64,000 nucleotides of DNA, from contig CM058230.1 in the NCBI GenBank assembly GCA_030180135.1, positions 27,798,067-27,862,066 of the forward strand, written 5' to 3'. A program made the position numbers and the translations under genes. Under the pieces are notes generated by a model. It was not told the DNA's origin. It did no database searches and saw nothing but the letters and a program-made list of their open reading frames with translations. This document shows positions 12,315 through 23,244 of the stretch, piece after piece (position 1 is the first letter of the stretch; every line of letters starts with the position of its first letter). The DNA comes from Orychophragmus violaceus (taxonomy: Eukaryota; Streptophyta; Magnoliopsida; Brassicales; Brassicaceae).

Positions 12315-12453
12315 TAGTATTTAAGGTTAAGTGTTAGAGCTAATTTAGTGACAAGACATGTTTTTGTGCTATTTTATGATTTTTCTTTTTTTGTGCTATA
12401 TTTTTGACAAGTCATGTTTTTTGTGCTATTTATGCGATTTGCCCTAATTTTAT

Positions 12454-13823
12454 TCTGAACATAACCCAAGTTTTTACTTGAAACTAGTTTTTACCCGATT
12501 ATATATATATTTCTCCTTATAATCGTCCTCTTTCTTTGTAATAATTTTTCTCACGATATCACCAACACTATTAATTATTCAACTCCGAAACTATATTGTC
12601 TGTTGACAAAAGAAAAAACAAACTACACTGTCCAAATAAAAAAGCACCAACATATACGAAACATCTACCTTCTTAGACGAAGTACGCATTTTTTTTTTTG
12701 AATATCAAGTACTCATCTTCTTAGAGAGTCTACGTTACACACAAATATTTTAGTGCATTGCGTGTGTATGTATGTGTTTACGATGATGCATGTGGGAGGC
12801 AGATTGGAAACAAATAAAGGAAAGCAAAAGCATTACCATTAGCATGAGCATAGGGAAACTAACGAATTTTGTAGAACCTCAAGGGATTTTCTCTTCTCCC
12901 ATAAAGTTTATTTAAGTTTTTTTTTTTTTTTTTGATAATCCAGGAAGGATCCCAGACCGAAGTCCAGACTAATCTCCCAGTTACTACAAAAATTCTAAAC
13001 TTTTTTTTTGTCAGGTGATTCATTTATTTTTTGTTCCCCTGAATTTCGTTCTATTTTCCTCGAATTTCCATGTGACTTTGTACTATTTGCTTTTGCCAAA
13101 GGAGTTTATTAAAATATAATATATTTTCATTGCTTTGTTGTTTTCTTCGACAGTGTTCTCACAGTTTGATTGGCAGTTGATTTTCGATTCCTTTGCATCA
13201 CAATCAAAATTAAAGTAAAGCATATTCAGTTATTATACCAAAAAAATAGAAAAGAATGTTTAGTTTTGTTTCTATCCAAGAACTTGCGAATACGAAGACA
13301 AAGAAAGGAATGATATGTTGTTGTGCATAGTTTTAGATGGTTATAAGAATAAACAAACAAGGAAATTATTTTTAATATGTAAAAAAGGGAGGAAACTTTT
13401 TATATACTTTCAAACAACCACAAACAAAAACAAAAACATTTGAAAGGCAAAGTAACAAAGACGTAGAATGGTCAAGAGAATATTCAACAAATTATTGATA
13501 GTAAATTAAAGGAAAAAGTAAAACGAGTTATAAAGACGAGATAGGAGAATATTCAATACTACGATTTATAAATTTTAATCTTTCGATATACAGTGATTCA
13601 CAACTCAAAACCAATGAATAATAAGTACATAATCCTACCCAGTTGATTTTTAAACCACTTAAGAAACATATCCATTTTCACTATCTTACAAAAAATGAGG
13701 ACCAGAGTCTCGGTCCATCATCCCAAAATACCACAATAAGACATACCATTAGTATTATGGAAAATTGTCTATCAAATAAACTTGGCTCTGATACTCTTTT
13801 AAGAATCATAGATTTCTAACTTA
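12454..13823. other. AT-rich stretch, no gene seen
   Basis: Poly-T runs and AT-rich DNA. I see no coding region, RNA gene or element end that I can support. Confidence 0.4.
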
Positions 13824-14186
13824 TTACTTAATGATAATGAATACTTCATGTTCAAAATCTTTGTCAAGATATATGGTTTTAGAAAGCGATAATAGTATAT
13901 CGTTGGAGAGGAAGGATGTCAAGTTTCTTAGAGGTTTGAGGGTTCGTGACGAATTGAGATCTAAGGATCCAGATTGGAGATGCAAGAGATCAACCTCTCG
14001 GCTCAAGCAATTTTCATGAAGCTGGACTAATAATAATGGACTTTCTCTGCCATTTGCTACGTTGATAATTGACTTATATTCTTTATTTAGACCATGAAAC
14101 ACAGTGAGATGGTTTTTTCCGGCAAGGCTAATATCTGATTTGCTAATATCTGATTTAAAGCGCTTATGTTTTGATGGGCTGTCCAT
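13824..14186 (-). CDS. Hypothetical 120-residue ORF
   Basis: An ATG at 14186 opens 120 codons to a stop at 13824. The predicted product starts M-D-S-P-S-K-H-K-R-F-K and has no motif, signal peptide or membrane segment that I recognise. A small direct repeat inside it encodes S-D-I-S-K twice. Surrounding DNA gives no promoter or splice evidence, and a plus-strand frame overlaps it. It could be an exon of a decayed gene or chance. Confidence 0.25.
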   Translation of the reverse strand: MDSPSKHKRFKSDISKSDISLAGKNHLTVFHGLNKEYKSIINVANGRESPLLLVQLHENCLSREVDLLHLQSGSLDLNSSRTLKPLRNLTSFLSNDILLSLSKTIYLDKDFEHEVFIIIK

Positions 14187-15228
14187 GGACCACTGGTATC
14201 CAATTCATTACGGATCCATCGTGGATGTACACGCTCATATGTAAAACGGGTTAAAATGATCCAAGTCTAATTTACCCATGGATAAAACGGGCTGAAATTT
14301 TGTGGATATGATCGATTCATTTTGGCTTAAAGTACAACATTATGTGTTTTAGTACAAAGTTTTGTTCTCTGTGTTCATCTAATTAAATTTAGCCATATTT
14401 AAAATGGTACGAGAGGATGATCCATTAGACAATTCATTTGGATATAGTTGTTAATGAACACAACCGTTAATGAACACATTCATTATTGGATATGTTACTA
14501 TTTAACTGTAATAAAAATGATTAATATTGGATATATTTATATGGACGTGAACATCCTATTTGACAGTTCTATTTATACCCTCATACATTCTCGTATGTAC
14601 TCTTTCTTTGATCACTATCAATTTGCTCTAAAATTTATTGTATAACATATATTGCATAAAGTATCTTTTATATTCTACATGTAAACATTTTTGTGTGATA
14701 CACAAAAATCAACCCAATGAGAAAAAAAATCAGAAAGTGTCACGTGGTATGAGGGCTTCAATCATTCTCTGAAAGTCATTCAAAGAGAGCATGCTAGATG
14801 TGTTTAATCCAAGTTTCGGTTAGTGTTTATTTGCAACTTTTTAGTCTTAGGAAACCAATAACCAATGTAAAACCAATAAAGAATCATAGTATGAAGACTG
14901 ATAAAATATGTTACAAGCAGAGGAATTCAGAAATAACAGCAACACACTGTAATCTCTATACACAAGTTAAAGTTGCTACTCCAGCGAAAAAACAAAACGA
15001 AGACACAAACTCTGCAGAGAATGGCCATTTTGTCATAACTTGCTAGGGATCACATCCGGCGAAAGCAACTTTAATTTAATATTGTATTAGACCAAAGTGA
15101 ATTCAATTTGGAATGATCGGAATACAAACAAAACCAGAACAAAAGTAAAACAACCAAACCATTAGATAAAAAAGGGACCCAAACTGGAGAAGCAACTTGG
15201 TTAGGTTAAAGCCCTTTTAGGTATTATT
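14187..15228. other. Intergenic stretch, no gene seen
   Basis: AT-rich, with short frames at 14448-14645 and 14798-15046 that do not look coding. Blocks with CCCATGGATAAAACGGGC near 14275 resemble transposon subterminal sequence but I could not find a partner end. Confidence 0.35.
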
Positions 15229-17480
15229 ATGGGATTTCCACCGTTGTCGCCGGCGGATGTAAGCCAAGCGAGATTTGTGGTTCGCTATGAGCTTTCTTGT
15301 CGGTACACTGACGATCCAACACAATCACCACTCCTGAAACCTGAGGGCCTGATCCCCTCCTACCGACTTCCAGTTTCTTCGATATCGGACCCTAATTTTG
15401 CATGGAATCACTGGTGGATTTTGCGACCACAACAACGACAATCCATGGCCATCACTTCCTCAGAGTAACCTTCTCAGCTCGTGACTATCCTCCATTATCC
15501 ACCTCAAACTTACATGAACCCGATCTAGGAGGCGGCGAGGAAGAAGACCTAAAGCGAAGGGCCACCTCATTTCTCGTCATCGATCTCCTCCCCCATTGCG
15601 GTAGTCTCACCAAGCCCGACCACGAAGCCTCTGCAACACGCCAAACGCACACCCTACTACCTTCCTCGGTGTCTTCCGCTGCTTGCGGATCTCAGATCCG
15701 GACCTCCTCTCCCGACTCTGCACCCTCTTTGATTTTCCGTTGTCCTCAGACGGCCTCAAACTCGGCGACTTACAAAGATCCGTCGAATAATCCCAGTTCC
15801 TCCACTGCTCACTCCGCTGAGGAAGATTAAAACCTCTCGCGCAACCGGAAATAGGCGAAGCCGAGCATCTTATGTCCTCTCTCGCTGACCTTAGCCTTGG
15901 TTTCGCTCAAAAATGAAGAGGGAGACCTCTCACGTCACCGACAGAGACCATCGAGCGGCAGAGATATCTACAAAATAAAAAACGGCCAGACGAAAGCTCT
16001 TCTAAGCCAAGAGAGAGTTTAGAGTCGATCTCGTGAAGCCACGCACGCGTCCCAAGTTTTCTACTTTGTATGTCCCACGAAAGATTAGTCGGGTTTAAAA
16101 ACAAGTCTTGGGTATCTGCTATCAACTTGGCGAACTGGGATCCTTTATTTTGTTTGTTATTACCATCTCTAAGTAACTTGGGCAGATTGGGGGACAATTC
16201 GTTGTGTCTAAAAAGGGTGTGTGTTTATCACGCACTATCTTATTTCTCTCTCTCTTTACGCATATGTCGTTCGACGCCTCAAACTCAGATCTTCTTGCCT
16301 TTCCGATGTTTTTCTCTTCCTGGAGTCGCGAGTTCGCCGGAGCTGGATCCTTTTCTTCTCTTTCGTCATCTCCACCCTTCCTAACTGGGCATGTCTTGAT
16401 TTCCTCGTAGAATAGAAAATTGTGTTCTGAGACGAGGATCTTCGGCGTTGTCTGCGGTGTGCTTCGCACGACGGCATCCGTGCTGGTAAGGCGGTGTACT
16501 CTATGGTGGTCTCTCTTCTTGAGGATGGTGCGGGTTTCAATCCACCTTAGGTCACCGGTTCTTCTTTGCGTAGGTGTTGCGGAGGCCCGATCTACCTCCA
16601 TCCTTTGCTCCTCATCTCCGTCAGTCTCCTGTCCTTCTGGCTTGGTCTGGTCTCCGTCCTTTACGGCTTAGGGTCTCCATCTGTGGCTACGCCCGACTTC
16701 ATCTGTTGTTTCTGCGTTTGTGTGCGTGTTTGTGTATTCGGTCGCTTGACCGGCTCAGTTTTTCCTCTTTCCTTGCCAGAGAAAGCGGCTTGCGGGTTTC
16801 TGGTTCAAGTTGCAGTGGTGGTGGTAGCGGTATCTACTTCTTTTGTTGCAACTCTTGGTTTCCGCTTGAGGTATTTACGGCTTGGTCGTGGGAGGTAATC
16901 CTTGTGTTGCTTTTCAAATGCTCGTGTTAGATATTTTTGGCGTGTGATTGGTGACTGGAGGCGTCTCTCCATTTTTTTGGGGTCCTCCCTTGACATCGGC
17001 TTGGTGGGAGTTGCTGATTTTAGAGTTAAGGACAAGGATATTCAAAGTGCGATTTCGTTGAGTTTGTATGGGGAGAAGTTGTAAGTTAATATGGTATCAA
17101 GAGTGTTTTACTTGTGGCAACGATGAATAAAGACTCGAGCTCGTAAGAACTGTGGCAGAAATTCCTCAGATTCTAGTTCGTTGTTCGGGTCAGCAGAATA
17201 TTCTGTGCGCTAGCTCCTCTGTGTCATCTGTTAAGTTTTCAAAGTGCAATTTCGTTGAGTTTTTTTGGGGCCGATATTGTTTTGCTCATGACAACAATGA
17301 TGAAAGACTTTAGCTCGTAAGTGCTGTGGCAGAAACTCCTCAGACTGTAGTTCGGCGCTCGAGTCAGCGGACTATTCCACACGATAGCTCCTCCGTGTCA
17401 TTCGTTAGGTTTTTTCTTTCCGGTTTGTTCATTGCAGTTCTTGTTATAGATCTTTTCTCTTTTGCTCTATTTTCTTAGTT
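15229..17480 (+). other. GC-rich unit of unknown nature, possibly a decayed retroposon
   Basis: From about 15229 to 17480 the base composition is markedly more GC-rich than on either side. Overlapping frames occur on both strands (for example plus 15229-15468 and 15402-15830, minus 16122-16601), none with a domain I recognise. The plus-strand right end (17440-17530) reads like a transcript end: TTTCTTTGTATTTCTGTCAAAGTTCGA followed by an AATAATAT run, similar in style to plant LINE or other retroposon 3' ends. An internal tandem duplication lies at 17041-17412. I cannot choose between a LINE leader or 3' part, a short non-coding retroposon, and a decayed host gene. Element A inserted shortly downstream of it. 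Confidence 0.35.
17041..17412 (+). repeat. Diverged tandem duplication, period about 195 bp
   Basis: Two head-to-tail copies begin with TCAAAGTGCRATTTCGTTGAG (17041 and about 17239) and share later blocks: a GAGCTCGTAAG/TAGCTCGTAAG site, CTGTGGCAGAAA, CCTCAGA, and GATAGCTCCTC/GCTAGCTCCTC followed by GTGTCAT. Roughly 75-80 percent agreement by eye indicates an old duplication. Confidence 0.7.
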
Positions 17481-17606
17481 TTCTTTGTATTTCTGTCAAA
17501 GTTCGAAAATAGTAATAATATCTTAGTATATTTACCTTAAAAACTTGGACAGATTGGGTAAAGACTGGTCTGTCTCTGGGTTTGGCTTTGGTAACAATGA
17601 TGGCAT

Positions 17607-18786
17607 TGCTATATCATGGTTTTTAGGTGTTTTAGGCCATGATATATGTACATAATCGAGTCTTATATAGAGTCTTTTGAGTCCTTTCAGGTACTTTACA
17701 GGTTTTATCACGTTTGGAGCTTACTTGGACATTATGGCGCATTCTGGAGCTTTATAGAGCATTCATGTGTTTGCAGAAGAGTTGATATGATCTTCTGGTA
17801 TTGGTGTCGATCGACACTACTTAGGTGTCGGTCGACACGGTTCACGAGCAGAAAGATTTGGCCGATTAATAAAGACTTTGAAGAATCTGCAAATTAGCCC
17901 ATAAGTTTTTCATAATTACAAAGTGACCCAAATCGTGTTTTAGCTTTTAATTAGGTTTACAGCCATTGTTGAGGCTAAGTTTTATTCCAGAGATTTTTCT
18001 ATTAGACTAAGAGATTTGGGGCTGATCTTGTTCTCGAAAGAGAGGAGATTTCGAACCCCTGTTCTTACTCTTTTTGATTTATCTATGATATCTATTTTGA
18101 CTATATTTTCTGTTATGATTGCTATGTCTGAGTAGATCTCTTGTTAGGTTAGGGAATTCTCATTAGGGATTTGAAGGAATGCTAGATTAACTGATTAATT
18201 TAGATTCATCATCTAGTTCTTCATCTAAATCGTTCGTAACGCTTAATCTGAACTGGCCATTTAGATTATTGATATTAGGTTGATTTACACAAAGAGAGTT
18301 GGTTAATTTGCTAGAAAAGATTTAGGTGAGCAACTTATCTATTCGCAAAGAGATTTGGTTTAGAGAAGTTGTGAACAAACGAACTTGGAATTAATGCATG
18401 TTTAGAACTCTAGGATTTGCAACGAGAGTTGGTTTGCTAGGTTGTTAGACATAGATAATTATCGCAACGAGAGCTGGTTAGTTTTACTTCTGTGATTCTA
18501 GTTCAAGAACACTAATAGATTGAATCATGATTGTTTGCTATCTGATTTCCTGATATCCTGAGAACTTCCTGAAACCTGACGCCTTCGTTAATTGCTTACA
18601 TTCACCTCACTTCATTCGTTTACTTGCTGTCTTATTTACTGCTTTACAATCTGTTTCGCTTAGCTTAATTCGATTACTCATAATCTATCGTGTGAACCGT
18701 GAGTCCTTGTGGATTTGATACCCTAAGTACTACATTGCATAACTGTGCACTTGCAGTAGAATATGATTAAAACTCTGAGCCTATCA
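17607..18786 (+). repeat. Element A 5' LTR
   Basis: Begins TGCTATATCATGG (the right LTR begins TGATATATC, so the third base has mutated) and ends GCCTATCA. It contains a paired-palindrome module at 17804-17838. Confidence 0.9.
17804..17838 (+). promoter_or_regulatory. Paired-palindrome module in element A 5' LTR
   Basis: GTGTCGATCGACAC and GTGTCGGTCGACAC lie with their centres 21 bp apart. The copy in the 3' LTR (31741-31775) has the second palindrome damaged. Confidence 0.7.
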
Positions 18787-18792
18787 ATTTTT

Positions 18793-18810
18793 TGGCGCCG
18801 TTGCCGGGGA
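18793..18810 (+). other. Element A primer-binding site
   Basis: TGGCGCCGTTGCCGGGGA lies 6 bp after the 5' LTR. The same sequence occurs in inverted orientation next to the 5' LTRs of elements B and C. It is the typical Athila primer-binding site, complementary to a tRNA 3' end (tRNA-Asp by memory). Confidence 0.85.
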
Positions 18811-18915
18811 CTCTTTAAGTTCGCCGATAGATTCAGTATTAGAATTTAGACTAAGTATTTTTCTTTTCTAGTTTTACTCATGTTCTTGTTTGTTTGGTGT
18901 TGCAGGAACCGCTAC

Positions 18916-18950
18916 GTGTCGATCGACACTAGTCGTGAATCGATCGACAC
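18916..18950 (+). promoter_or_regulatory. Paired-palindrome module in element A leader
   Basis: Two CGATCG-centred palindromes, 21 bp centre to centre, sit between the primer-binding site and the Gag start codon. Confidence 0.7.
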
Positions 18951-19001
18951 CAGTTGCGACCAGGGACACCGAGAGCTTGAACACTTAGCAGGATTCTTTC
19001 T

Positions 19002-20252
19002 ATGGAACCTGTGATTCTGATTCGCGGTGAGGACGGCATTTTACGAGACCAAGAGGGTCATATACGCAACGCGAAGGGTCAGAAATTTGATGGGGAAGGA
19101 AACCCCATCGTGCCAGATGTTTCCGTGGGCGCAGAACATGCACGACGGGAAGCTGGTCACGAGAAGACACTCGCTGACTATAACAGACCTGATCAGTTCT
19201 ACGCTAATCGGTCTGTGATTCGACCACCTCCATTTACCAGAGCTGAGTTCAGGCTGAAACCAGAGTACTACGCATTGGTTGGGCAGCATCAGTTTCATGG
19301 TCTCTCTAGCGAGCATCCTATGGATCACATAGAGACTTTCGAGGAATTGGCTAGCAGTATTAAGGCTGAAGGAGTCTCATTCGATTATCTTTTCTGCAAG
19401 CTCTTCCCATTTTCTCTCAATGGAGAGGCAGCCTACTGGTTAAAACAGCTAACACCAGGATCATTGACTACTTGGGATGCGGTTAAGAGAGAGTTCCTTA
19501 GACACTTTTATGATGATGCTAGATCCGACCAGTTTAGACAAGATCTTTTGACATTCAAGCAAGGACCTACAGAGCCTTTTAAGACTTCTTGGGTGAGGTT
19601 CAAGAGGTACCAAAGAGATTGTCCACACCATTGTTTCTCTGAGGTACAACTGTTGTGTGTCTTTTTCAGAGGAGTTGATTTGTGGTATCGAACAGCTATG
19701 GATGCTGCAAGTAATGGGAACTTCTATACCAAGACACAAGGGGAAGCTACGGAGCTTATTGAGAACTTGATAACTAGCAATAGTGTCAGGAATGCTGACA
19801 TGGAAAAGCAGAGATCTGGTGGCAAAGACGATAACTTGCAATTGGCCGAAATGAGGGACAAGATTGATTCTGTCCACAGTATCCTACTTAAGAAGTGGCA
19901 AACCCAATCTGATGCAGAAGCTGAAGAGTTTGCAGAGGTAAACTATATTTCTGGGACTGATTATTATGAGCAGACATATAGAAATCAGCAGAGACAAACT
20001 TCTGGTTACACACCAAGATCAAGGGACAATGGTTATTCATCTCACCAAGCTCCTCCCACTAATGAACAGACAAGGATTGAATCCATGCTTGAGCAGTTGC
20101 TTCTTGGGCAGAATAAGATGACAAGAGATCTGAATGGAAGGTTGGATTCCATGTATCAAGATCTAAGTGTGAAATTTGGAGGCTTTGACAAGCAGAGTGA
20201 TAATCTGGACACTAGGATGAAGCAAGCAGAGGCCGGTATTAAGGAAGGATAA
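19002..20252 (+). CDS. gag: Athila-type Gag, element A (truncated by frameshift)
   Basis: The ATG at 19002 follows the leader directly. The 416-residue product would form the capsid-like particle that packages element RNA. The N-terminal segment contains L-I-R-G-E-D-G-I-L-R-D and A-D-Y-N-R-P-D, typical of Athila Gag. The retrotransposon gag domain spans about residues 100-230, with H-F-Y-D-D-A-R-S and R-D-C-P-H-H. A predicted coiled coil (residues about 360-410, E-S-M-L-E-Q-L-L repeat) closes it. I see no CCHC zinc knuckle. At about 20245 the frame is lost by a small indel: the next frame carries on with acidic codons and a paired-palindrome module. The original ORF would have run on into the protease part now found at 29167-30207, beyond element B. 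Confidence 0.9.
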   Translation: MEPVILIRGEDGILRDQEGHIRNAKGQKFDGEGNPIVPDVSVGAEHARREAGHEKTLADYNRPDQFYANRSVIRPPPFTRAEFRLKPEYYALVGQHQFHGLSSEHPMDHIETFEELASSIKAEGVSFDYLFCKLFPFSLNGEAAYWLKQLTPGSLTTWDAVKREFLRHFYDDARSDQFRQDLLTFKQGPTEPFKTSWVRFKRYQRDCPHHCFSEVQLLCVFFRGVDLWYRTAMDAASNGNFYTKTQGEATELIENLITSNSVRNADMEKQRSGGKDDNLQLAEMRDKIDSVHSILLKKWQTQSDAEAEEFAEVNYISGTDYYEQTYRNQQRQTSGYTPRSRDNGYSSHQAPPTNEQTRIESMLEQLLLGQNKMTRDLNGRLDSMYQDLSVKFGGFDKQSDNLDTRMKQAEAGIKEG

Positions 20253-20368
20253 CTCAATCTCAGAAAGAACATGTTAAGGCGGTTTTGGTAGAGGATGAAC
20301 CTGATCAGAAAGATGATTCAGAGACTTCAGAGCTGAAGAATTCGAGTGAATTTCAGATTATACGTTCT

Positions 20369-20504
20369 GTGTCGATCGACACACATCCGTGTCGGTCGAC
20401 CACTTTCGAATTCTCGTGACGGACCAAAATCGACCCCTCCCGACATTAAGGTCGATTCGAATCATGTCAATGTCGATCGACATCACTTCAGTGTCGATCG
20501 ACAC
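20369..20504 (+). promoter_or_regulatory. Two paired-palindrome modules at the end of element A gag
   Basis: Module 1 (20369-20402): GTGTCGATCGACAC and a GTGTCGGTCGAC palindrome, 20 bp apart. Module 2 (20470-20504): ATGTCGATCGACAT and GTGTCGATCGACAC, 21 bp apart. ATGT...ACAT against GTGT...ACAC shows a paired change on both arms. Both modules lie within the former Gag-protease reading frame. Element B inserted 20 bp downstream. Confidence 0.7.
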
Positions 20505-20528
20505 CATGGGCGTGAGCAGCCAGTTTGT

Positions 20529-21723
20529 TGATAGGTTCTAAGTTTTACCCTATTCTAAACTGCAAGTGAACAGCAATGTCAAGTAGTATATAGGGTTATC
20601 GAATCCACAGGGAGACTTGGTCTCAATAGAAACAGAAACGTAGAGATTAAACTAGAAATAAAGCAAGTAGTGAAGTAAATAGATTGCGTTGCAAGAAAGT
20701 AAACAGTAGCAGGAATCGGTTTTGTAAGCAATAAACTAAAAGCGTCAATCCTAGGGTATTCTCAGGAAATCAGACAAGCAGACAAGCTAATCAGTCAGGA
20801 TCAAATTAAACTCAGTTCTAGAACTCAAATCACGGGAATAGAGTTAACCAAATCTCTTTGCGAAAACTCTCTAAGCCTAAGTGCAGTAACCCAAATCTCT
20901 TTGCAATTACTAACAGATTAAACTAGCATTAAGTTCAAGTTCGATATGTTCACAATTAAACTAAGCCAAATCTCTTTGCGAATAATTTAATTGCTCAACC
21001 TAAATAGTTCAGATTCCTAAACTCCACTCTCGTGACGTATTTAGCAACCTCAGATCTAGATTCTAATTGATCAGGTTAGAACTAGCTTTAAGCACAATTT
21101 AGTTTGAAGAACATTCTAATCATGTGAATCCTAACTGAATTAAACAAGTCTAGAAAGTCATCAAACCCTAATGAGAAACCCTAAACTCAACTATGGATCT
21201 ACTCAGACATGATTAATGAAAACATAATCAAAGAAATAATAGATTGCATATAAGAAATTAAATAGATAAAGGGGTTCGAAATCTTCTCCAAAATAAGTGA
21301 ATACAAGAAATAGATCAGCCCCAAAAGCTCTAGAAATCTCTTAGCTCTAAGTATGAAAGCGTAACTAAATAAAACACCAAAAACTAGTATATATAGGCAT
21401 AATCTCGGATGGGGCTTCTGTGTAAATACTGGAACTATCTTGGGCTTCTTTGCAAATCTTCATAACTTAATTAAACCGACGTGTACGGCCCATCTCGGTA
21501 GTGTGTCGACCGATGCACAAGGTGTGTCGGTCGATGCATGATCAATAAATCAGGCAGTGACTTCAGCTCTCGGCCAAAACGTCCCAAAAGTCCCAAAATG
21601 CTCCAAATATCTCCAATTAGCTCCAAACTTGATTAAACCTGTAAAAGACTCTAAACGAATACAAAAGACACTAAAAACACATCTATATCATGGTTTAAAC
21701 TGGGTAAAAACCATGATATATCA
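20529..21723 (-). repeat. Element B 3' LTR
   Basis: Minus-strand LTR with TG...CA ends. It contains a TATATATA box (21388-21395, minus orientation) and a paired-palindrome module (21503-21537, CGACCG and CGGTCG cores 21 bp apart). Confidence 0.92.
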
Positions 21724-21761
21724 ACTCCCCCACACTTAGCCTTTGCTTGCCCTCAAGCAAA
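21724..21761 (-). other. Element B polypurine tract and adjoining stem-loop
   Basis: On the minus strand AAGTGTGGGGGAGT touches the 3' LTR (21724-21737) and serves as the plus-strand primer. Four bases away is a perfect 8-bp stem (TTTGCTTG / CAAGCAAA) with a 4-nt loop at 21742-21761. Elements A and C have C-G instead of the outer T-A pair, a compensated change. Confidence 0.8.
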
Positions 21762-22780
21762 ACAGAGAACTAAAATGTAGTGAAGAGGTTTGAAAACTCT
21801 TCAGAAACTCATTTCGTCCTAGAAGCAGCAGCATTCAGATTCCCCTTAGTAATCCACATGAAAGAATCAATCTACAGACATCAAGACCAACATATACTTC
21901 CCCCACACTTAGCAACTGTCCTAAGTAAACTCCACAATCACATTCAAGCATTCAAATTCTCCCTACTGACTTCTGCAAGTATTAAAGTGCGGTCTCACCT
22001 AAGGAGTATCGATCAAAGGGCACATGGGTTCTTACTTCGCCAGCTCTAGACCACCATACTATCTTTCTCTAGTCCCTTTCTTCTCTTTCCCTTCCTTAAC
22101 AACTGATTTTTCCCCATTGGGTATCATTTTTTTTTTTTATCAGTGTTCTTCCCGTTATGGGGTGTACTTTGGACACATTCCATGGATACACAGGATATGA
22201 GAGTTTTAGCTACCATTCCCATGACCACTTCGGAGTTACTAACTCATCCTCAGTTTATTATCTTTTTTTTTTTTTTTTACTTTATGGAAGGGGAGAAGGG
22301 AACTAGATAGGACAGATTTACAAGCTGTGTCAGAACTAGCAAAGGAACCCGACACAAAGTATACCAAGCCCTTAGGTGAGAAAATTTAAGTCAGTATTAG
22401 GGGTGAAGTCAGTAAAAGGATCCTCTGATACCTGAAGTGATGTGGGTGTCCTCAGTAGGTTGATCCGTGATGGGGTTTTCTAATAGTCATAGATTAATCT
22501 GCAGCTTCATCTCAATGGTCACTTAAGTTCCTGAAAATGCTGCTAATCTTCTAAAAAAATCATTGTTTCCTACTTAAACAAATTTTGACTCGAAAAAACA
22601 AATTTTAAAAATTTAACTGACTCTTAAGAAAACAAAAGAAAGTAATTAGTAGAACCTCCCCCACACTTAAGACACACTGTCCCCAGTAGTGTCAAGCAAG
22701 GGATTGGTTAAAAGAAAGAAAACAAAAATTAGTGAATTGAATGGTTAGTTCTCTCGGGTTTTACCTCTGTCGCAGTCAGG
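21762..22780 (-). other. Element B 3' non-coding region
   Basis: No ORF is supported. It holds two more polypurine tracts like the priming one (21897-21910 and 22655-22668). The block around 21980-22460 is clearly the same as 46440-46900 of element C, and inverted as 30780-31290 of element A, so this non-coding segment is kept across the family. Confidence 0.7.
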
Positions 22781-22935
22781 CATCGATCGTTGCACTAGGT
22801 GCACCGACCGTTGCTGTGCGATTTTCGTTGGGGATCGATCGTTGCTCAGGACCGCAACGATCGCTGCAATGCGATTCTTTCGTATTGTGACGATCGACAC
22901 AATGGTGTGTCGATCGACGCACTGCGATTTTCACG
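22781..22935 (-). promoter_or_regulatory. Triple array of paired-palindrome modules, element B
   Basis: Three modules in a row have core pairs at 22784/22805, 22836/22858 and 22891/22911 (21, 22 and 20 bp apart), each followed by GCGATTTTC or GCGATTCTT. The array lies between ORF-1 and the 3' non-coding region. Confidence 0.75.
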
Positions 22936-23244
22936 AACAGTCAGCAAGTTAGCAGGTTAATCCGTCGGTTTATGTCAATTTTCAATCCTGCAAGCTGAAA
23001 ACACTAGAAACAGAGTAAAACTGAAACAACAAATGTATCAAATCATGCCAAACCATCCAAACATAACCGAATCCTAAGAAAATAAGAAAAGTGCAAAAGA
23101 AAGGAAAAAGTCAGAATACAGAACCGAAAGTATGGAGACTACTCTCACTCGCTCACATCGTCTATCCCACCATACAATGCATCGTCATCGGCTGCCTCGG
23201 GTGCGGGATCAGTATCAGTCGGAGATCGCTGTCGACGACGTCGG

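Larger units (their letters stand above)
11817..12444. mobile_element. Mutator-like MITE with 9-bp target duplication
   Basis: Perfect 9-bp direct repeats TAATTTTAT flank the element at 11808-11816 and 12445-12453. The left end runs GAGAAAATGCATAAAATAGC then ACAAAAAACAT. The right end, read inverted, starts GGGCAAATCGCATAAATAGC then ACAAAAAACAT, so the inverted termini match over about 55 bp including a second ATATAGCACNAAA block. A 9-bp duplication and GRGAAAAT-type ends fit non-autonomous Mutator-like elements. The inside is non-coding: TTTAGGG-type repeats split by a smaller nested MITE. Confidence 0.85.

Noticed and set aside
16122..16601. 159-codon minus-strand ORF
   Set aside because: Competes with several plus frames in the GC-rich unit, no domain, basic low-complexity content.
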